Assembly (NCBI GenBank): GCA_964478735.1 | Contig: CAYZJB010000068.1 | Location: 1-15,815 of the forward strand | Reading direction: 5' to 3' | DNA: 15,815 nucleotides | Source: CAYZJB01 sp964478735 | GTDB lineage: Bacteria > CLD3 > SB21 | Shown here: positions 1-6,956 of the stretch, in pieces | Layout of the letters: each line of letters starts with the position of its first letter | Position numbering within the stretch: the first letter of the stretch is position 1 | The notes under the pieces: generated by a model | What the model saw: the letters and a program-made list of their open reading frames with translations, nothing else | What the model was told of the DNA's origin: nothing | The model's database searches: none | Program-made: the position numbers and the translations under genes

Positions 1-785
1 TGGGCGTAGACACCAGCCGGGTTGGTATATAACATAATCGTCTGAAGCATCATGCCGGACATGGTCAGTTGGAGATCCTTCAGATCGTCGTGAAAGTCCA
101 GTTCGCCATACTGATATTCGGTCACGTCCGCATACGCAACCTCATGGCTGTGGTCGATCATGTATTGGATCGCCTTGACGAAAAACGCCTTCCGTTCGAC
201 GTCTTCGAGCATTTCCATATCCATGGCGTGTCGGAAACCTTCGACGCCGGGACCCCGAAAAATCCGTAAGCCGATCGACTCTCCGTTGGCGATAGGGTTG
301 TCGATCTTTTTCGAGACTTCGATCACGCGATCGCCGGCAATTCGAACCTTCATGTCCTCGTCATCGTAGCCGGGGTTTCGGTGGATCGCCATGATGACAC
401 TCGCGTCTTTGACGGCCATCGAACGGATCAGTGCGCGCCGGTCGAATACATTGTCGCCGTTGATGACGACAAAATCGCCGGTCATCTCTTCACGCGCCAG
501 CCAGAGAGAAAAAAGGTTATTGGTTCGATCGTATTCGTTGTTGTGGATGAACTTCAAAGTAAGATTGAGGCCGTGAAGCGTCACGTAACGTTCCGCCGCC
601 TCACGCAGTTTGTCCATCCGAAAGCCGCCGATGATAACGACTTCGTGGATTCCGCAACTCGTTAGAGTTACCAGCTGGTATTCGAGAATGGTTGTACCGG
701 AAATGTTTAGCAACGTTTTCGGCGTCTCACTTGTGAGAGGCAAAAGTCGGCTGCCCTGTCCTGCGGCGAGAATGAATGCTTTCAC
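1..785 (-). CDS. LicC/IPCT-like sugar- or alcohol-phosphate nucleotidyltransferase (3' end cut by window edge)
   Basis: The reading frame starts at a GTG at 785 and runs off the window after about 261 codons, so the C-terminus is missing. The N-terminus KAFILAAGQGSRL, followed by PLTSETPKTLL, is the NTP-binding signature of the nucleotidyltransferase (GT-A-like Rossmann) fold. Further on are NGDNVF, which carries the metal-binding Asp, and NNLFSLWLA, a motif typical of CTP:phosphocholine (LicC) and inositol-phosphate cytidylyltransferases. The tail YGELDFHDDL matches their 'EIDTPEDL' ending. Such enzymes activate a phosphorylated alcohol or sugar with CTP or another NTP for lipid head groups or surface glycans; the substrate cannot be read from sequence. 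A GGAG lies about 12 nt before the GTG. The only nearby ATG (837) is out of frame and a TTG at 803 is the alternative start. The gene lies 172 nt downstream of a methyltransferase on the same strand. Confidence 0.82.
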   Translation of the reverse strand, partial: MKAFILAAGQGSRLLPLTSETPKTLLNISGTTILEYQLVTLTSCGIHEVVIIGGFRMDKLREAAERYVTLHGLNLTLKFIHNNEYDRTNNLFSLWLAREEMTGDFVVINGDNVFDRRALIRSMAVKDASVIMAIHRNPGYDDEDMKVRIAGDRVIEVSKKIDNPIANGESIGLRIFRGPGVEGFRHAMDMEMLEDVERKAFFVKAIQYMIDHSHEVAYADVTEYQYGELDFHDDLKDLQLTMSGMMLQTIMLYTNPAGVYA

Positions 786-886
786 TGTTCGTGTCGTCTC
801 CAATTTTACAGATGGACAAACCAGTTTCAGCAATCATCGTGCCGAAATATTAGCTTAACAATTCATAATTTAAACTATTGTAAAAT

Positions 887-907
887 ATCATCTTATTATC
901 AGATGAT
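887..907. repeat. AT-rich inverted repeat between methyltransferase and nucleotidyltransferase
   Basis: A perfect 7-bp inverted repeat (ATCATCT / AGATGAT) has a 7-nt spacer and is flanked by A-rich sequence on the left and a T5 run on the right. On the minus strand it lies about 50 nt after the methyltransferase stop. It could be a weak, AT-only factor-independent terminator, or an operator for the nucleotidyltransferase. The stem has low GC, so terminator strength is doubtful. Confidence 0.3.
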
Positions 908-957
908 TTTTGTTAAATCAAAGTTAAATGCAACAAAATTATTGCACTGCAATGTGA

Positions 958-2016
958 CTATTGCGTCTCATTTTGCACGCCAAGTAGAAACGAAATAATA
1001 ATTTGCCCATCCAATAATGGATTGAAAGAAAATTCAGATGAAAGCCTTTTGTTGACGTTTGTGGTAAGACGATTTGCCGCTTCCCGAATCTTCTTNNNNN
1101 NNNNNNNNNNNNNNNNNNNNNNNNNNNNNNNNNNNNNNNNNNNNNNNNNNNNNNNNNNNNNNNNNNNNNNNNNNNNNNNNNNNNNNNNNNNNNNNGAAAA
1201 TAGGCCCGCCCAGTCCCTCATGTCCGGAAAACGAAGTCCACTTGTATGATGGATGAACTCCTGTATGAGAGAATGGACGCCATTCCCCCGATGCAGGTGC
1301 ATCGCTATGAATTTTCCGTCATCTTTCATGACCCGCCGGACCTCCCGGAGCGCCGTTTCGACGCGGCCGTATTCATTCAATCCGCCTCCGCAAGTGACAC
1401 GGTCCACAACGCAATCCCGAAACGGAAGATTTTCGACGTCGGAGAGAATAAAAAGAATGCGGTCCTGAATCCCCAGCTTTTCTGCCCGCTTGACGGCTTC
1501 GGCCAACATCCCGAGTGAAAAATCGACGGCGATGACGAAACCGCCTTGTGATGCCGCTTTCAAAGCGCCTGCCAGGGTCAACGCATAGGAGCCATGCGCT
1601 GTTCCAATATCTAAAAATACACGGTGTGCATTTACATGGGGCTCGGTCATGAGCCGCAAGCGTTCTGATTCGGCATCGTATGGAAACCACCCGGCCGTGA
1701 GGAGCGACATGATCCAATGCCTCCACCACCTCTGATAGTTCCGATACACCAATCTGGAAAAATTACTGCGCTGAGCGAGTGTCAGACATTCTGGACGGGA
1801 TTTGAGAAATTCCAGTACGCCGTTGTGGTAACGGAAGCACGTCGTGCATGCAAGGCATACAAGAGCTCCGTGTGTCGTCCGATCCAGGGGCATCGAATCG
1901 TCCGTAAACCATTCGAAAGCATTCTGGCGGCATTCCGGACATCGAAGCATGGGAAGCGCCCGCGACACCAGGGGCGCGTTGGTAGGAGGACCAAACATGT
2001 CGTCATTTGCACTCAT
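958..2016 (-). CDS. Class I SAM-dependent methyltransferase with N-terminal zinc ribbon (contains an assembly gap)
   Basis: The N-terminus has a Trm112-like zinc ribbon (CPEC at residues 26-29 and CLAC at 54-57, plus C60). A Methyltransf_11/25-type Rossmann domain follows: motif I VFLDIGTAHGSYA (about 133-145), the acidic end of beta 2 in VIAVDFS (161-167), LSDVENLPF (191-199) and GGGLNEYG after it. This is the architecture of UbiE-like small-molecule or lipid methyltransferases; the substrate is unknown. Residues about 274-307 are hidden by 100 Ns (1096-1195). The 46 codons after the gap stay open and end SFLLGVQNETQ, but the join in frame is only an assumption because the gap length is a placeholder. 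No clear Shine-Dalgarno precedes the ATG at 2016; a second ATG seven codons in is an alternative. It is divergent from the SPFH gene, with 83 nt between the starts. Confidence 0.8.
   Translation of the reverse strand: MSANDDMFGPPTNAPLVSRALPMLRCPECRQNAFEWFTDDSMPLDRTTHGALVCLACTTCFRYHNGVLEFLKSRPECLTLAQRSNFSRLVYRNYQRWWRHWIMSLLTAGWFPYDAESERLRLMTEPHVNAHRVFLDIGTAHGSYALTLAGALKAASQGGFVIAVDFSLGMLAEAVKRAEKLGIQDRILFILSDVENLPFRDCVVDRVTCGGGLNEYGRVETALREVRRVMKDDGKFIAMHLHRGNGVHSLIQEFIHHTSGLRFPDMRDWAGLFXXXXXXXXXXXXXXXXXXXXXXXXXXXXXXXXXXKKIREAANRLTTNVNKRLSSEFSFNPLLDGQIIISFLLGVQNETQ
1096..1195. other. Assembly gap (100 N)
   Basis: Exactly 100 undetermined bases, the usual placeholder for a scaffold join of unknown length. 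It falls inside the methyltransferase gene, so the true length and frame of that gene are uncertain. Confidence 0.99.
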
Positions 2017-2099
2017 GGGGCGCGTGTAGATTAGAAATATCTATAGCCAAAATCCATTTTTCTTTCTACTTTCATCAAAACTTCAGCAGGAGGAGCGTC

Positions 2100-3011
2100 A
2101 TGGATGGCCTCATTTGTTTCGCCTTTGTCGGATTTTTCTTTTTTATCATGCTGCTGTCTGCGTTTTTTGTGATCAAGCAGCAGACGGTGGGCATCATCGA
2201 GCGGTTCGGTAAATTCCACCGCATCGCCCAGCCCGGCCTCCGGATCAAAGTTCCCATCATGGACAAGCTCGTCTCGCGAATCAACATGCGCGTTCAGCAA
2301 CTGGACGTCGTCGTCGAGACAAAAACCGGTGACGATGTATTCGTTCACCTCAAGGTCAGCGTTCAGTACTTCGTCATTCCGACCAAAGTGTATGACGCGT
2401 ATTATAAGCTTACAAACGTTCATCAGCAGGTGACGTCGTTCGTCTTCGACCTGGTTCGCGCGCGCGTGCCGAAGCTCAAATTGGACGACGTGTTCGAAAA
2501 AAAGGACGAGATCGCGGATGCCGTCAAGAACGAGCTGCACAATACGATGGAAGACTTCGGCTACGATATTCTGAAGGCGCTCGTCACCGACATTGATCCC
2601 GACGCAAAGGTAAAGGAAGCGATGAACGAGATCAATGCCGCGACGCGCCTGCGTATGGCGGCGGCGGAAAAAGGCGAAGCCGACCGAATCCTGAAAGTCA
2701 AGGCCGCGGAGGCCGACGCCCAGAGCAAAGCGCTTCAGGGCAAAGGCATCGCCGATCAGCGTAAGGCGATTATTGAAGGTCTTCGCGACTCGGTCGAGCA
2801 GTTCCAGGCGGCGGTCGAAGGTTCGAGCGCCCGTGACGTCATGATGCTGGTTTTGATGACGCAGTATTTCGACACGTTGCAGTCATTAGGCGAACACTCG
2901 ACGACCAATACGATCCTGATGCCGCATTCACCGGGCGGATTGACCGCTATTGCCGACCAGATCCGGGATGCGATGACCGTGGCTGGAGAGGTAAACAAAA
3001 AGCAACCGTAG
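2100..3011 (+). CDS. SPFH/band 7 membrane protein, stomatin/HIR-like
   Basis: The ATG at 2100 is chosen because AGGAGGAG sits a few bases upstream; the frame is open further 5' but without a ribosome site. The product is 303 aa. Residues about 4-24 form one hydrophobic membrane anchor, followed by the SPFH domain (QQTVGIIERFGKF, then PGLRIKVPIMDKL) and a charged, Ala/Glu/Lys-rich coiled-coil stretch around residues 180-240. The combination RVQQLDVVVETKTGDDVFV, LTNVHQQVTSFVFDLVRA, VPKLKLDDVFE, AMNEINAATR and TQYFDTLQSLG is the pattern of plant hypersensitive-induced response (HIR) proteins and their bacterial relatives. SPFH proteins oligomerise into cage- or ring-like membrane scaffolds; the partner here is unknown. 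No NfeD-like protease gene, the common bacterial partner, lies next to it. It converges on the amidotransferase gene. Confidence 0.92.
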   Translation: MDGLICFAFVGFFFFIMLLSAFFVIKQQTVGIIERFGKFHRIAQPGLRIKVPIMDKLVSRINMRVQQLDVVVETKTGDDVFVHLKVSVQYFVIPTKVYDAYYKLTNVHQQVTSFVFDLVRARVPKLKLDDVFEKKDEIADAVKNELHNTMEDFGYDILKALVTDIDPDAKVKEAMNEINAATRLRMAAAEKGEADRILKVKAAEADAQSKALQGKGIADQRKAIIEGLRDSVEQFQAAVEGSSARDVMMLVLMTQYFDTLQSLGEHSTTNTILMPHSPGGLTAIADQIRDAMTVAGEVNKKQP

Positions 3012-3081
3012 ACGCGATAAGCCGGCCACTGGAGAGCAAATTAAACGCGATTCCGGTGTGCCCTCGCGGCAAATATTTACA

Positions 3082-3888
3082 TTAAAGCGGCGTAATCTCG
3101 ACCCGGTGGGACGGATCGATGGTGAGCATCGACTTTTCAGGAACCGGCTGCCACTCGGCACCGTCGAATAATTTTTCGGAGGCGATTATCGTTGACTCCG
3201 GAAATTTCGGCGAATTGACGGCATAATAGAGGGATGCTTTGCGTTGACCGTGGTGATAACGAACGGCGATAATCGACTGTCCGTCTGAAATAGCGAGATT
3301 CAAGACAATTTCCGTTCCTGCCTTCGCCGCAATGGTGCATAATCCGCCAATAACTTTTTTCAGAGCCTCTGTCTGCTGTTGAAGCGTCGGCCGGCGTTTT
3401 TCCCAATCCTCCATCTCGCTCAACCACCAGCCAAACACGTGCTCGGAATCCGTGTTGCCTTTGATCCGATTCCATATGTCGGGGCGGATGTGCGGCACGA
3501 TCCCCGGGAATATGGAAGATCGAAAATCGTCTACCGATCCATTGTGCATGAAGGCGAACGGTCCGGCAGTGAAAGGGTGCGTATTCGTAATGGAAACCGG
3601 CATTCCTTCCGACGCGCCGCGTACGTGAGCCACCACAACGTTGGATCGAATTTTGTCTGCGATTCGACCGATGTTGTAATCGGCCCAGATCGGCGTCGTT
3701 GCAACATAGACGGCGGGGTTCTCGGAAATGGTCCTATCGTACCACGCGATACCGAAACCGTCGCCATTGATGTTGCCGGACAGCATTTCCCGCGCATCGA
3801 AACTCTGACGAAAAATGGAATGGGGGACGTCCAGGATAAAATCCTTGAGCACGATCGGGCGCCCGTGATAGACCGCAAGCCGGCACAT
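3082..3888 (-). CDS. Class II glutamine amidotransferase, EgtC/YafJ/DUG3 type
   Basis: The product is 268 aa and begins MCRLAVYHG, so Cys2 becomes the N-terminal nucleophile once Met is removed. Other Ntn glutaminase landmarks are NGDGFG (41-46), AHVRG (87-91), NTHPF (102-106), FMHNGS (113-118, oxyanion Asn-Gly) and GNTDSEH (144-150). The length matches stand-alone EgtC/YafJ/DUG3 amidohydrolases, which cleave gamma-glutamyl amide bonds; no synthase domain is fused. Nothing around it suggests ergothioneine synthesis, so egtC is not assigned. Its ATG overlaps the stop of the upstream 109-aa gene (TGATG, sharing base 3888), indicating translational coupling. The C-terminal part (YYAVNSPKFPESTIIASEKLFDGAEW) is typical of the family. 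Confidence 0.9.
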   Translation of the reverse strand: MCRLAVYHGRPIVLKDFILDVPHSIFRQSFDAREMLSGNINGDGFGIAWYDRTISENPAVYVATTPIWADYNIGRIADKIRSNVVVAHVRGASEGMPVSITNTHPFTAGPFAFMHNGSVDDFRSSIFPGIVPHIRPDIWNRIKGNTDSEHVFGWWLSEMEDWEKRRPTLQQQTEALKKVIGGLCTIAAKAGTEIVLNLAISDGQSIIAVRYHHGQRKASLYYAVNSPKFPESTIIASEKLFDGAEWQPVPEKSMLTIDPSHRVEITPL

Positions 3889-4217
3889 CAGAAGCGAGGA
3901 TTGATGACTCGTTTTTTCAGAAGGATCATCTGATCCAGTGCGTCCCGGCTTAATCCCAGCTTGAGCATCGTATCCAGCGACATCTCTTCGACGGTCACGG
4001 AGAACCCGATCTCCGCCGGAGCGACGAGATAACGGATCTGTTTCACCGTGTCGTAGATCGAAATTTCTTCTCGTTCCTCGAATCCTTTGAGATTACGTTC
4101 CAGTACGTGGACGTCGTCGCCGACTTCCCGGAAGACGATATAGTCGCGTTCAAAAAACGGATCGAGGGCAATGTGGATGGCGCCCTTACGGGGAGTAAAT
4201 TTGATTCGGTCGAACAT
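3888..4217 (-). CDS. Conserved-looking hypothetical protein coupled to the amidotransferase
   Basis: This 109-aa protein of unknown function has no signal peptide or membrane segment. It begins MFDRIKFTPRKGAIHIALDP and looks like an alpha/beta cytosolic protein: predicted strands around DYIVFREVGDDVHVLE and IRYLVAPAEIGFSVTV, then a helical C-terminus (LDTMLKLGLSRDALDQMILL). It is taken as real because its TGA overlaps the amidotransferase ATG by one base and its codon use resembles the neighbours. It starts about 40 nt after the terminator of the repeat-protein gene, so its promoter must lie in or near that short spacer; I saw no convincing -35/-10 pair. No clear Shine-Dalgarno is visible. 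I do not recognise the family. Confidence 0.72.
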   Translation of the reverse strand: MFDRIKFTPRKGAIHIALDPFFERDYIVFREVGDDVHVLERNLKGFEEREEISIYDTVKQIRYLVAPAEIGFSVTVEEMSLDTMLKLGLSRDALDQMILLKKRVINPRF

Positions 4218-4257
4218 GCCGTAAACTTAATCAAAAGCCTTCACGATCAAAAGACAT

Positions 4258-4281
4258 AAAAAAGGCAGCCCGAAGGCTGCC
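4258..4281 (-). terminator. Rho-independent terminator after the repeat-protein gene
   Basis: On the minus strand, GGCAGCC-TTCG-GGCTGCC forms a perfect 7-bp GC-rich stem closed by a UUCG tetraloop and is followed directly by six T. It lies 25 nt past the stop codon at 4307 and separates that gene from the 109-aa/amidotransferase pair. Confidence 0.92.
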
Positions 4282-4306
4282 CCATTCACAAGAAGGAGGA
4301 GAGCGA

Positions 4307-6013
4307 TTATTTTTCGATACGAACGGTGATTCCCCATCGATCCGGTTGATACGGCGGATCGTCGTTCCAGTCTTCGAATGAGTGGGAACCGTCCGTGACA
4401 TAATAGACGCGATATTCGCCCGGTTCCAGCGTGAGCACGCGTTCGATCTGCCGATTTTTTCGTGCGCCGCCTGCAGGCTCAGAACGTGAATACGTCATTT
4501 CCCAGATGGTCTGGCCGGTTTCAAGACTTTTAATCCAGCCGTAATCGTACATCTCGCCGTCGGATCCCTCACCGATGCAATGAACCCGGACGCGGGTGGT
4601 TTTGTCTACCGTAAACGTCTTGGACTTGTATTCGTTATCTCCGACACGAACGATCTGAGCAAGAATGGTTGCGTCGGCCTTTTCGGTGTACGATTCGACG
4701 TATTGGGCATCGCTATTATTGACCAGGCTCACCGTAATTCCCCATAGAGAGGGTTTGTACGGGGGATCGTCATTCCAGTCAGAGTACGAATGCGAACCGT
4801 CGGATACGTAGTGAAACATATAATCACCCGGTTGAAGCGTAAGGGTCCCTTCGTAGAGGCGGTTCTTATGGCCGCCTCCGGCGTACCGGGTTTCATGATA
4901 TTTCATTTCCCAAATCCGGTTGCCGCTACGGACGTCGGTCAACCACGCGTAGTCGAACATCTGGTGATCTCGCCCTTCACCCATCGCGGCGATGTGCAGG
5001 TCGACGGTTTTTTTGACCGTAATACCCTGCGACCGGTACTGCGAGTCACCGATCCGTGTCATGGATAATATTTCCGTCCGTGTCGGGCGCTTGTATTCAT
5101 GGACCAGTCCGGCGTCTTTTTCATCGAGCACAAAAATCGTCAGTCCCCAGTACGACGGATCGAACGGCGGAGACATGTTCCAATCGTTGGGGGAGTGGGA
5201 ATCGTCGGTGATGTACGTCGCGATGTAATTGCCGGCCGTCAGATTAATAATGCCCGAGTACGTCCGGTTTTTCATCGCTCCGCCGCCGTGGGTCGTGTTG
5301 TCGTATTCCATTTGCCAGACCGTACGTCCCGACTTGTCGTTCGTGAGCCAGCCGTAATCGTACATGCGTCCGTCGGTCCCTTCACCGTTGCAGTAGACTT
5401 TGACCCGCATGTCCCGGTCGACCGTGAAGCCGCGTTCGAGATAGTCATAATTGCGGGCTCCCGTGAGCGAGCAGATGATTTTCGGATTCCTCGACGCTTC
5501 GGCCGTACCGAATTTATCTTTGTCGTCGTCTTTGACAAAGATCGAAAATTTCCAGTCTCTTGCATCTTCGAGCAGGTCGCTGTCGTCGACGAACACTTTG
5601 ACGAGATTTTTGATGAATTCTCCGAAATAACTCGGGCTGGACGAGATGCGTACGATCTTATGACCATACGTGGAGTAATAGGCCTCGTAATTCCCCGGCT
5701 TCAGCGTCAACGTGCCTTTAAACTCGACATTGTTGGTTCCCCAAGAACGGGAAACGTTGTCCGGACTCATGGCCCAGACGATGTCGCGAGTGTCCGTATT
5801 CAGTAACCAACCGTAGGCAAACATGGGCCACGTCCGGTTCCATTTTTCAGCCCTGTACTTGACCCCCACTGCGTCGATATAAACGGCCACAGGAGATTTT
5901 ACGGCGAAAGACTTGATATACAACTGATCCGTGTCGAAATTTTTCATATCGACAATTGCATGCTGGGCCATCAGATGACCTGTCAAAATACTTACAAAAA
6001 CCACAGCACGCAT
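4307..6013 (-). CDS. Secreted protein with four tandem copies of an uncharacterised beta-rich module
   Basis: The ATG at 6013 is chosen because it gives a compact signal peptide, MRAVVFVSILTGHLMAQHA, with likely cleavage near AQ/HA. The frame is open back to an ATG at 6076, which would bury the signal. From 6013 the protein has 568 aa. It consists of four modules (about residues 21-160, 177-296, 314-432, 449-568). Modules 2-4 share, in order, GEGxDxxM[YF]DY[GA]W, W[EQ]MxY, a GGxxKNR loop, LxxGxYxxxY, then [TS]D[DG]SHSxxDWN, PP and WG[IL]T. Module 1 keeps YGW, LTLKPGNY and the strand pattern but lacks SHS and DWN. The pattern suggests beta-sandwich units, perhaps binding metal or carbohydrate through the conserved Asp/His/Ser/Trp. 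No enzyme domain, anchor or sorting tail is visible. Function is unknown. No strong Shine-Dalgarno precedes either start. A strong terminator follows. Confidence 0.85.
   Translation of the reverse strand: MRAVVFVSILTGHLMAQHAIVDMKNFDTDQLYIKSFAVKSPVAVYIDAVGVKYRAEKWNRTWPMFAYGWLLNTDTRDIVWAMSPDNVSRSWGTNNVEFKGTLTLKPGNYEAYYSTYGHKIVRISSSPSYFGEFIKNLVKVFVDDSDLLEDARDWKFSIFVKDDDKDKFGTAEASRNPKIICSLTGARNYDYLERGFTVDRDMRVKVYCNGEGTDGRMYDYGWLTNDKSGRTVWQMEYDNTTHGGGAMKNRTYSGIINLTAGNYIATYITDDSHSPNDWNMSPPFDPSYWGLTIFVLDEKDAGLVHEYKRPTRTEILSMTRIGDSQYRSQGITVKKTVDLHIAAMGEGRDHQMFDYAWLTDVRSGNRIWEMKYHETRYAGGGHKNRLYEGTLTLQPGDYMFHYVSDGSHSYSDWNDDPPYKPSLWGITVSLVNNSDAQYVESYTEKADATILAQIVRVGDNEYKSKTFTVDKTTRVRVHCIGEGSDGEMYDYGWIKSLETGQTIWEMTYSRSEPAGGARKNRQIERVLTLEPGEYRVYYVTDGSHSFEDWNDDPPYQPDRWGITVRIEK
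4310..4669 (-). repeat. Module 4 of the four-module secreted protein
   Basis: This protein-level repeat holds GEGSDGEMYDYGW, WEMTYS, AGGARKNR, LEPGEYRVYY, DGSHSFEDWNDDPP and WGITVRI. It is the C-terminal module and ends three residues before the stop codon. The offset to module 3 is about 136 residues. Confidence 0.85.
4718..5074 (-). repeat. Module 3 of the four-module secreted protein
   Basis: This protein-level repeat holds GEGRDHQMFDYAW, WEMKYH, GGGHKNR, LQPGDYMFHY, DGSHSYSDWNDDPP and WGITVSL. The offset to module 2 is about 135 residues. Confidence 0.85.
5126..5485 (-). repeat. Module 2 of the four-module secreted protein
   Basis: This protein-level repeat holds the landmarks GEGTDGRMYDYGW, WQMEYD, GGGAMKNR, LTAGNYIATY, DDSHSPNDWN and WGLTIFV. 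It is separated from module 3 by a short charged linker. Confidence 0.85.
5534..5953 (-). repeat. Module 1 (divergent) of the four-module secreted protein
   Basis: It keeps FAYGW, IVWAM, GTLTLKPGNYEAYYS and the final FSIFV strand. It lacks the GEG, KNR, SHS and DWN residues and carries an insertion of about 18 residues, so it has probably lost or changed the conserved site. Confidence 0.65.
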
Positions 6014-6175
6014 TGGAACCAACTTTAAGTATCTGTATTTCCTAAGTCTCACACTTGGGATACGGTCATAGGACAACCAAGGTTTCCAAGCATCTTAAAA
6101 AAATGCCGTTTTGAGAGGCCTGTTCGGTTAACGTCACAAGCTCTCGAAACAGCATAACGTAAATTATTATTTATA

Positions 6176-6937
6176 TTACTCTTGTGTGATGGCCGCTTTA
6201 AAATATTCGCGACGCATAAGAGCAATACTGGCTATTGAAATCTCCTTCGGGCACACTGCTTCGCACTCGCCGTGATTGGAGCAGTCACCGAAGCCGAGTT
6301 TGTCCATCGTATGCAGCATGTTGATCACGCGCATTTTGCGTTCCGGATGGCCCTGCGGGAGGTGAACAAATTGGGCGACTTTCGCGGCGACAAACAACGA
6401 TGCCGACGCGTTGGGACAGGCCGCAACGCATGCCCCGCAACCGATGCAGGCAGCCGCATCCATGGCTTTTTCCGCCGCCGGTTTGGGCACGAGAACGGCA
6501 TTGCCGTCGACGGCGGCGCCGACGTGGACGGACGTATATCCGCCCGCGGCGATAATCTCATCGAACGCCGTACGGTCGACGACGAGATCTTTGAGCACGG
6601 GAAACGCCCTCGCCCGCCAGGGTTCGACCGTGATCGTGTCGCCGTCTTTAAACTTGCGCATGTGCAACTGGCACGTGGCCGTGCCTTTTTCCGGTCCGTG
6701 AGCGACGCCGTTGATGACGAGACTGCACATTCCACAAATGCCTTCCCGGCAGTCGTTGTCGAACTCGATGGGATCGTCCCCGCGTTTGATCAGTTGTTCG
6801 TTCAGCGTGTCAAGCATTTCGAGGAACGACATGTCGGTGGAGATATCCTTGAGGTGGTAGTCCACCATGCGTCCGGGCTCGGCGCCCGATTTTTGACGCC
6901 AGATTTTCAGATGCAACGAGAGTTTTTTGCTTTCCAT
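6176..6937 (-). CDS. sdhB: Succinate dehydrogenase/fumarate reductase iron-sulfur subunit
   Basis: The 253-aa electron-transfer subunit passes electrons between the flavoprotein and the membrane cytochrome b. The plant-type [2Fe-2S] ligands are C63, C68, C71 and C89 (CREGICGMC...C). The C-terminal ferredoxin half has CIGCGACVAACP (C164, C167, C170, C174) and CSNHGECEAVCP (C219, C225, C229) for the [4Fe-4S] and [3Fe-4S] centres. All expected cysteines are present and the length is normal. The gene starts 19 nt after the sdhA stop, with a GGAG about 10 nt before the ATG, and is the last gene of the sdhCAB operon. No clear terminator hairpin follows. Confidence 0.96.
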   Translation of the reverse strand: MESKKLSLHLKIWRQKSGAEPGRMVDYHLKDISTDMSFLEMLDTLNEQLIKRGDDPIEFDNDCREGICGMCSLVINGVAHGPEKGTATCQLHMRKFKDGDTITVEPWRARAFPVLKDLVVDRTAFDEIIAAGGYTSVHVGAAVDGNAVLVPKPAAEKAMDAAACIGCGACVAACPNASASLFVAAKVAQFVHLPQGHPERKMRVINMLHTMDKLGFGDCSNHGECEAVCPKEISIASIALMRREYFKAAITQE

Positions 6938-6956
6938 GATCTATCGGCTCCGCGTC

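Noticed and set aside
941..953. Perfect 6-1-6 palindrome ATTGCA-C-TGCAAT just after the methyltransferase stop
   Set aside because: About four such palindromes are expected by chance in a window this size, and no second related copy was found.
3046..3068. Inverted repeat CGCGA/TCGCG between the convergent SPFH and amidotransferase genes, as a bidirectional terminator
   Set aside because: Only five base pairs around a 13-nt loop and no T run on either side.
5099..5806. 235-codon plus-strand frame opposite the repeat protein
   Set aside because: It is antisense to the real gene; its apparent repeats simply mirror the modules on the other strand.
6097..6122. T7 run with GGCC/GGC pairing as a terminator of the sdh operon
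   Set aside because: The stem is only three to four base pairs, too weak to support a terminator.
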